Below, piece after piece: positions 60,061 through 64,000 of a stretch of 64,000 bases of DNA (position 1 is the first letter of the stretch; each line of letters begins with the position of its first letter). The stretch comes from GCA-003244245 sp049673305. Its GTDB lineage: Bacteria; Actinomycetota; Actinomycetes; Mycobacteriales; Pseudonocardiaceae. Under the pieces are notes generated by a model. It was not told where the DNA came from. It worked only from the letters and a program-made list of their open reading frames with translations, and did not search any database. The stretch is taken from the NCBI GenBank assembly GCA_049673305.1, contig JBATXM010000009.1, positions 1 through 64,000 on the forward strand, in the 5' to 3' direction. Position numbers and translations under genes: made by a program.

Positions 60061-61011
60061 TCACGGGCAGTTGACCCACTCCTGCGAGCCGTCGACGAAC
60101 TCCTGCCGCTTCCAGATCGGCAAGTGCAACTTGACCTCGTCGACCAGCGCTGCGCACGCCGCGAAAGCCGCCTGGCGGTGCGCAGCGGCGACCGCGCAGG
60201 CCAGCGCGCAGTCGCCAATAGCCAGGGGGCCGATCCGATGGCTGACGGCCAACCCCAGCACTTCCGGGTGGATCGCGGCGGTCTGGGCCGCCACTCGGGT
60301 GAGCACATCACCGGCGCTGGGATGGCTAGCGTACTCCAGCGCGCGCACGGCTCGGCCACCGTCATGATCACGGACTACGCCGGAGAAGCTCACCACTGCG
60401 CCAGCGGCCGAGCGGGCCACCAAGCGGGCGTGTCCCTCGACGTCCAGCGGCTCCTCGGTGACGACCGCACGAAGCACGATCCCCAAGGGAACGACTGCCT
60501 CCTGGCTGTGGTGATCAGCACCGTGGTGATCTGCACTGTGGTGATCTGCCCCGTGTAGCTGGTCGATGGCGTGATCAAGCACCCGGTCGAGGACAGCCAG
60601 GCCATCGTTAACGCCACCGGTGGAGCCCGGCAGGTTGACCACCAGCGTACAGCCGGCCACACCAGCCAGCCCTCGGGAGAGGACGGCGGTGGGCACCCGA
60701 GGCAGCCCGGCGGAACGGATCGCGTCCGCCAATCCAGGCAAGCACCGGTCCAACAGCGGCTCAGTGGCCTCCGGGGTGCGATCGGTGGGGCTAATACCGG
60801 TGCCACCGGTGGTCAGCACCACGTCGACCGCGTCCGCCACCGCCACCGCCACCGCATTACGCACCGGAGAGCCATCAGGTACCACCACGGGGTCCGGCGT
60901 CTGATAGCCCCGCTGGCACAACCAGTCGACGATAACGGGACCGGTGCGGTCGGGGTACACTCCGGCAGCCGCGCGATTGGAGGCCACCACGACCACAGCG
61001 CGACGAGTCAC
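60061..61011 (-). CDS. Mog/MoaB-MoaE fusion protein
   Basis: The 316-residue protein joins two molybdenum-cofactor domains. Residues ~1-150 are MogA/MoaB-like (VVVVASNRAAAGVYPDRTGPVIVDWL, DVVLTTGGTGISPTDRTPEA, VVNLPGSTGGVNDGL), which adenylate molybdopterin. Residues ~175-316 are MoaE (LVARSAAGAVVSFSGVVRDHDGGRAVRALEYASHP, AVSHRIGPLAIGDCALACAVAAAHRQAAFAACAALVDEVKLHLPIWKRQEF), the large subunit of molybdopterin synthase. The linker has a His-rich repeat (HGADHHSADHHGADHHS). GTG 61011 overlaps the moaC stop (GTGA). Confidence 0.93.
   Translation of the reverse strand: MTRRAVVVVASNRAAAGVYPDRTGPVIVDWLCQRGYQTPDPVVVPDGSPVRNAVAVAVADAVDVVLTTGGTGISPTDRTPEATEPLLDRCLPGLADAIRSAGLPRVPTAVLSRGLAGVAGCTLVVNLPGSTGGVNDGLAVLDRVLDHAIDQLHGADHHSADHHGADHHSQEAVVPLGIVLRAVVTEEPLDVEGHARLVARSAAGAVVSFSGVVRDHDGGRAVRALEYASHPSAGDVLTRVAAQTAAIHPEVLGLAVSHRIGPLAIGDCALACAVAAAHRQAAFAACAALVDEVKLHLPIWKRQEFVDGSQEWVNCP
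60508..60552. repeat. 15-base tandem repeat, three copies, coding for a His-rich linker
   Basis: GTGGTGATCAGCACC and two near copies lie at 60508-60522, 60523-60537 and 60538-60552. On the coding (minus) strand they give the repeated ADHHS/ADHHG units between the Mog and MoaE domains. Confidence 0.85.
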
Positions 61012-61502
61012 CTCGGCTGCGCCGTCGGTCGGATCCACCGGCCGGTCTTCCCACCGACCTTCCGCTCCACCCGCACCGCGTCGAGCACGGCGGCGGGGTC
61101 GAGCGCCTTGACCATGTCGTACAGCGCCAGCCCGGCGACCGCGACCGCAGTGAGCGCCTCCATCTCCACCCCGGTGCGGTCGGTGGTGCGGACCGTGGCG
61201 GTGATCTGAACTTCGGAGCCCGAGGTGTGCAGATCCACAGTGACCCCGGTCAGCGAGAGTGGATGGCACAGCGGAATCAGGTCGGGCGTTCGCTTGGCCG
61301 CCATGATGCCGGCGATGCGGGCAGTGGCCAGTGCATCACCCTTGGGTAGTTGCGAGCCGCACAGCAACCGTACTACCTCCTCAGTGGTGCGCAAGACACC
61401 CGAAGCGACCGCCTCCCGCAGACCAGCCTGCTTATCCGAAACATCGACCATGCGGGCGGCGCCACCATCATCCACATGGGTCAGCCGTGCCTGGGAGCTC
61501 AC
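61008..61502 (-). CDS. moaC: cyclic pyranopterin monophosphate synthase
   Basis: MoaC forms the cyclic pyranopterin in the first step of molybdenum-cofactor synthesis with MoaA. The 164-residue protein shows MVDVSDKQAGLREAVASG near the start, PKGDALATARIAGIMAAKRTPDLIPLCHPL in the middle and TGVEMEALTAVAVAGLALYDMVKAL toward the end. It is coupled to the Mog-MoaE fusion by a four-base overlap. No moaA lies in the window. Confidence 0.95.
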   Translation of the reverse strand: MSSQARLTHVDDGGAARMVDVSDKQAGLREAVASGVLRTTEEVVRLLCGSQLPKGDALATARIAGIMAAKRTPDLIPLCHPLSLTGVTVDLHTSGSEVQITATVRTTDRTGVEMEALTAVAVAGLALYDMVKALDPAAVLDAVRVERKVGGKTGRWIRPTAQPR

Positions 61503-61550
61503 CAGCCAATCCTAGGGCCGCATCCGCCGGTCGCGGTGGGCTGATACACC

Positions 61551-61582
61551 ACTGGGGTTGGCACAGACGTGCCAACCCCAGT
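61551..61582 (-). terminator. hairpin after the secreted-protein gene
   Basis: ACTGGGGTTGGCAC at 61551-61564 is exactly inverted at 61569-61582 with a 4-base loop. It is 20 bases past the stop of the minus-strand secreted-protein gene and 49 bases before moaC, so it separates the two transcription units. Confidence 0.75.
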
Positions 61583-61601
61583 GAACATGTATCCAACCAG
61601 G

Positions 61602-62471
61602 TTAGTGCGTAACCGGCAGGTGTGCCTCAACGGGTTGCGGCGGCGGAGCCTGCTGCGGACCCTGCTGTTCCTTCTTCTCGTGGTGCTCTTCTTGACGGCA
61701 GGTAGCAGAGGAAATCACGATCTCCTCAAGGGCATCACGGTCACGGTCACTCTTAGGGCTGTCGAGGCTCGGGTTGATCTGCTTGAGCACCTCATCCAGA
61801 TCTCCGGCGGTGGGGGATCCCCCCGGTGCCGAGGACTTGGCGTGAGCGGCCTGCAGCTGATCCATGGTCGGGACCTTGAGCTGCTTGGACGCGAGACTCT
61901 GGAAAAGGTTGAGATCCTTCGTCGAGATCGCCCGTCCGAACCGGTCACTGGGGAGCAGCGTGATCACTGCGCCATCGACCGTGAGCTTGTCGTGGTCCCG
62001 ACGCTGCCGGTTGAAGTCAACCTTGACCAACGGCGAGATGTCCAGCGCCTCGCCCGAGTACGGCGACGACTGCCCCTCACCATCAGTGCCGATGATGGAG
62101 GAATCACCGTGGCCGTTCTCACAGGTTGCCTCAATGACCTTCAGGCGCAGCCCGAGGACGTCCACCTTGACCGCCGTCGCCTTGGCCCGGAAATGCTCGG
62201 CCTCGACCTTGAGCAGGCCAATGAAGATGCCATTCCTGTCCCTGTTCCTGTCCGGCCCGGGCACCTCGAGCAATGCCCGATGACCGTCAGGTGGCGCCTC
62301 GACAAAGGGAGTGGGCTCGATGGGGAGTAAACCTCGCGCAGCGATCCCGAATGCCTTGGCAGTTGGCGCTTCGTCAGCGGAGCCGGACAGGGTCCCCAGC
62401 AGCAGGGCCGCAACGGCGGTGGCAGCACCGACGCTGGCCGCACTGGCGCCGGCGAGCTTCCTACTGTTCAC
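61602..62471 (-). CDS. secreted protein of unknown function
   Basis: The 289-residue protein has a signal peptide (residues ~1-33, cleavage near SGSADEAP). The mature domain of beta character (about 40-175) contains repeated KVEAEHFRAKATAVKVDVLGLRLKVIEATCENG and VKVDFNRQRRDHDKLTVDGAVITLL segments. These recall the choice-of-anchor type of actinobacterial exported proteins. The C-terminal third is polar and disordered, with a second Cys and a Gln/Pro/His-rich end. The two Cys may bond. Its start is near the L,D-transpeptidase stop (24 bases), so they may be an operon. The function is unknown. Confidence 0.75.
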   Translation of the reverse strand: MNSRKLAGASAASVGAATAVAALLLGTLSGSADEAPTAKAFGIAARGLLPIEPTPFVEAPPDGHRALLEVPGPDRNRDRNGIFIGLLKVEAEHFRAKATAVKVDVLGLRLKVIEATCENGHGDSSIIGTDGEGQSSPYSGEALDISPLVKVDFNRQRRDHDKLTVDGAVITLLPSDRFGRAISTKDLNLFQSLASKQLKVPTMDQLQAAHAKSSAPGGSPTAGDLDEVLKQINPSLDSPKSDRDRDALEEIVISSATCRQEEHHEKKEQQGPQQAPPPQPVEAHLPVTH

Positions 62472-62495
62472 ATGCTGTCCTTTCGTTTTGTTCGT

Positions 62496-63365
62496 TCAGT
62501 TCTCATCGATGATCACAAGCGTCCCCAGGGGAACTTGAGTCAACTGGTTGAGGGCATCCTTTGGCACCCGGATGCAGCCATCACTAGAGCGGGTACCAAA
62601 GACATTGGCGGTGGGCCAGGTATGGATCGCGACGGTTCCCGGGCCGCCACCAAAACTGTCCAGAGTTGGACTGTGAGTACCCAACGGCAAGATGACTGAT
62701 GAGTACCGCTGCGCAGTGTCACTGAACGAACCGAGCAAGAACGTCCGCCCCGGCGGGGTGGGCGCGGAATCCTTGCCGATGCCGACAGTCCAGTTACCCA
62801 GGCGCTGACCACCTTTGAACAGCTCCATACCGAAGGAACGAAGGTGCACCTGGATCAGATACGGGGTGGTCGCACGATCGAGTGCAGTCTCGGTTAGCCA
62901 GCCCGCCGAGGCATTGGGGCGCGAAGGCAGTAACACCTCGACCCAGCCGGGTTGCTGGGCGATGGCTGGCAGCCAGGTGTCGCCGATCTGGTGGGGTCCG
63001 AGCCTGGCGATCGGAGCGCCGCCGGGGGCCGCATATACCACAACTTCCCGCCGAGGGTGAACCACAACGCCGTCGGTGGCCGCCAGCGGACCGAGGTCAA
63101 GCGGCGCGGAGTTGACAACGGTATAAGTGCTGCTCTGCGGCAGAGTCGCGGGATCTGCCGGGGGCATCGCTGGCGGGATCGTGATGGTGGGGGCGGCAAC
63201 GACGGGCCCCCGTGGTGGCAGCGCCTTTCGCGTCTCGCCAGCCCCGGAGGAGACCACGAAAGCCACCACCGCCACCAGCGCTACCAGCGCTACTCCGCCG
63301 ATCGCGCATGCGATCAAGTAGGGACGATCGAGCAGCCGGAACAATCCTGAAGGACGTTGAGCCAT
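62496..63365 (-). CDS. L,D-transpeptidase (YkuD domain)
   Basis: This enzyme crosslinks or modifies peptidoglycan stem peptides outside the cell. The 289-residue protein has a membrane anchor (residues ~17-39) and a Pro-rich linker. An SH3-like region (about 95-160) and the YkuD domain follow, with AIHTWPTANVFGTRSSDGCIRVPKDAL (His248, Ser261, catalytic Cys264, Arg266). I chose ATG 63365 (MAQRPSGLF); an N-terminal run to 63488 is Met/Trp/Ser-rich and derives from a DNA repeat, so it is less likely. Confidence 0.92.
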   Translation of the reverse strand: MAQRPSGLFRLLDRPYLIACAIGGVALVALVAVVAFVVSSGAGETRKALPPRGPVVAAPTITIPPAMPPADPATLPQSSTYTVVNSAPLDLGPLAATDGVVVHPRREVVVYAAPGGAPIARLGPHQIGDTWLPAIAQQPGWVEVLLPSRPNASAGWLTETALDRATTPYLIQVHLRSFGMELFKGGQRLGNWTVGIGKDSAPTPPGRTFLLGSFSDTAQRYSSVILPLGTHSPTLDSFGGGPGTVAIHTWPTANVFGTRSSDGCIRVPKDALNQLTQVPLGTLVIIDEN

Positions 63366-63436
63366 GACCTCTGGTGGTGTCGGACGAGCGGAACTGGTTG
63401 GCTCGCCCTCCCCGATCGGGCGATCCCGCTCGGCCC

Positions 63437-63516
63437 AAGGACACCCCGACATCCACTGGGACATCGATGGGGGCATCCACTGAGACATCCATGGGGACGC
63501 CCGTGGGGACCGCGCG
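63437..63516. repeat. degenerate tandem repeats upstream of the L,D-transpeptidase gene
   Basis: GACATCCACTGG-like units recur about every 12 bases from 63437 to 63516 with several changes. They generate the repeated SQWM/MPPS codons in the longest frame. They lie in the gene's probable 5' leader. Confidence 0.5.
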
Positions 63517-63563
63517 GTGACGGAACCCTAACGGAGGCGAAACACCCACCCAACGCGGCCCTG

Positions 63564-63755
63564 CTACTGGCTGTCGCTCCGGTTGATTTCGGTATGCGGG
63601 TGCTGGTAGATGAGCTGGTCCGGCGACAGCGGGAAGATCATTTCACCGAACGGGGACAGCGCGCCCTGCAGCGGGGCGGCAAGCTCACTGACCGGATGGT
63701 CCTCCTCCGACCAGCTCGGCCAGGTCGGGTCGATGCGGTCGGTGCGCTTGGCCAC
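63564..63755 (-). CDS. small conserved-type protein of 63 residues
   Basis: The GTG follows AAGGAGGAACT, a strong ribosome binding site. The protein has MAKRTDRIDPTWPSWSEED at the start and FGEMIFPLSPDQLIYQHPHTEIN in the middle and end, rich in Pro and aromatics and without membrane helices. A short gene at this position, between a helicase-associated gene and moaC, is known in mycobacteria, so it may be a homologue; I could not confirm that. Confidence 0.65.
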   Translation of the reverse strand: MAKRTDRIDPTWPSWSEEDHPVSELAAPLQGALSPFGEMIFPLSPDQLIYQHPHTEINRSDSQ

Positions 63756-63904
63756 AGTTCCTCCTTCAACTCGGTACTAGCCACTCAGCTGGCACACGGG
63801 CGACATGAACACGCCTATTATTCCCGATCCCCAGGAAACCCGGCTCCAGCGTGATCTGTGGTCTCACGCAGCGTGCCAGGAGGACTCTGGCTATTCTGGA
63901 GCAG

Positions 63905-64000
63905 ATGCTCAGCACCGCACTCGCTGACTGGCTACGCACCCGGGACGACGACACGCTGGCCCAGTTACTGCGTGCCCGCCCGGACCTGGCCGTACCCGCT
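63905..64000 (+). CDS. helicase-associated protein, start only (runs off the window)
   Basis: The first 32 codons, MLSTALADWLRTRDDDTLAQ and following RARPDLAVPA, match the start of actinobacterial helicase C-terminal/XPB-associated proteins (LAdWLrsrsDeeLaaLLraRPDLa). It is cut by the window's end. Such genes lie next to the XPB/ERCC3-type helicase in this gene order. The ATG lacks a clear ribosome binding site. Confidence 0.75.
   Translation, partial: MLSTALADWLRTRDDDTLAQLLRARPDLAVPA

Noticed and set aside
60508..60552. Short tandem repeats considered as a CRISPR array
   Set aside because: The 15-base units have no spacers and are in frame within a protein linker; no CRISPR array or cas gene was seen in the window.

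Overview
The window is GC-rich actinobacterial chromosome, most likely from the Pseudonocardiales or a near relative. This is inferred from gene content and order: purC-serC-sepH, two citrate synthases around pdxH, and a moaD / mog-moaE / moaC / L,D-transpeptidase block leading into an XPB-type helicase-associated gene. A complete mce lipid-transport operon, SigF-type partner switching and XRE-DUF5753/DUF397 pairs fit the same group. No rRNA, tRNA or CRISPR array was seen.

Layout. 1-5.7 kb is accessory: a small secreted repeat protein, a NYN/OST-HTH nuclease downstream of an AT-richer stand-alone MurF-like ligase, ogt, and an XRE-DUF5753/DUF397 pair. 5.9-14.4 kb is regulatory: PhoU, a DUF2267 protein, a SigF-type sigma factor with its anti-sigma factor, STAS antagonist and SpoIIE phosphatase, and a divergent multi-HAMP hybrid histidine kinase. 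14.5-18.9 kb holds a secreted protein of unknown function and cluster A, an operon of five small one-helix membrane proteins with a CoxG/SRPBCC protein and a DUF1059 protein. 19.2-28.3 kb is an IS630 remnant followed by housekeeping metabolism: HAD phosphatase, FprA-type reductase, DoxX, MtnA, GltA, PdxH, CitA and a RibD-like reductase.

28.7-40.4 kb holds cluster B, five small membrane proteins each paralogous to one in cluster A, then a complete mce operon: Mce-associated protein, Mkl ATPase, YrbEA/B, MceA-F and a second Mce-associated protein. 40.4-45.9 kb is an accessory island: an ImmA/IrrE-DUF4411 PIN pair, a decayed copy of a TPR regulator, a Cys-rich mini-protein and the intact TPR regulator. 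46-57 kb is core: purC, serC, sepH, DUF2537/DUF2530-like proteins around an iron-box-like site, a Phd/PIN toxin-antitoxin pair, a sacsin-like ATPase, DUF3027, glutaminyl cyclase, MFS and a cold-shock protein. 57-64 kb has a FadD-type ligase, a DUF559 nuclease-like gene between inverted repeats, molybdopterin genes, a secreted protein, an L,D-transpeptidase and the start of the helicase-associated gene.

The most unusual content is the pair of paralogous small-membrane-protein sets. All five families occur in both clusters, but the order is 4-5-1-2-3 in cluster A and 1-2-3-4-5 in cluster B. One set precedes the mce operon and the other carries a lipid-binding-type SRPBCC protein. I read them as a possible undescribed accessory module of envelope lipid transport. 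The homology is seen in the sequence; the function is inference.
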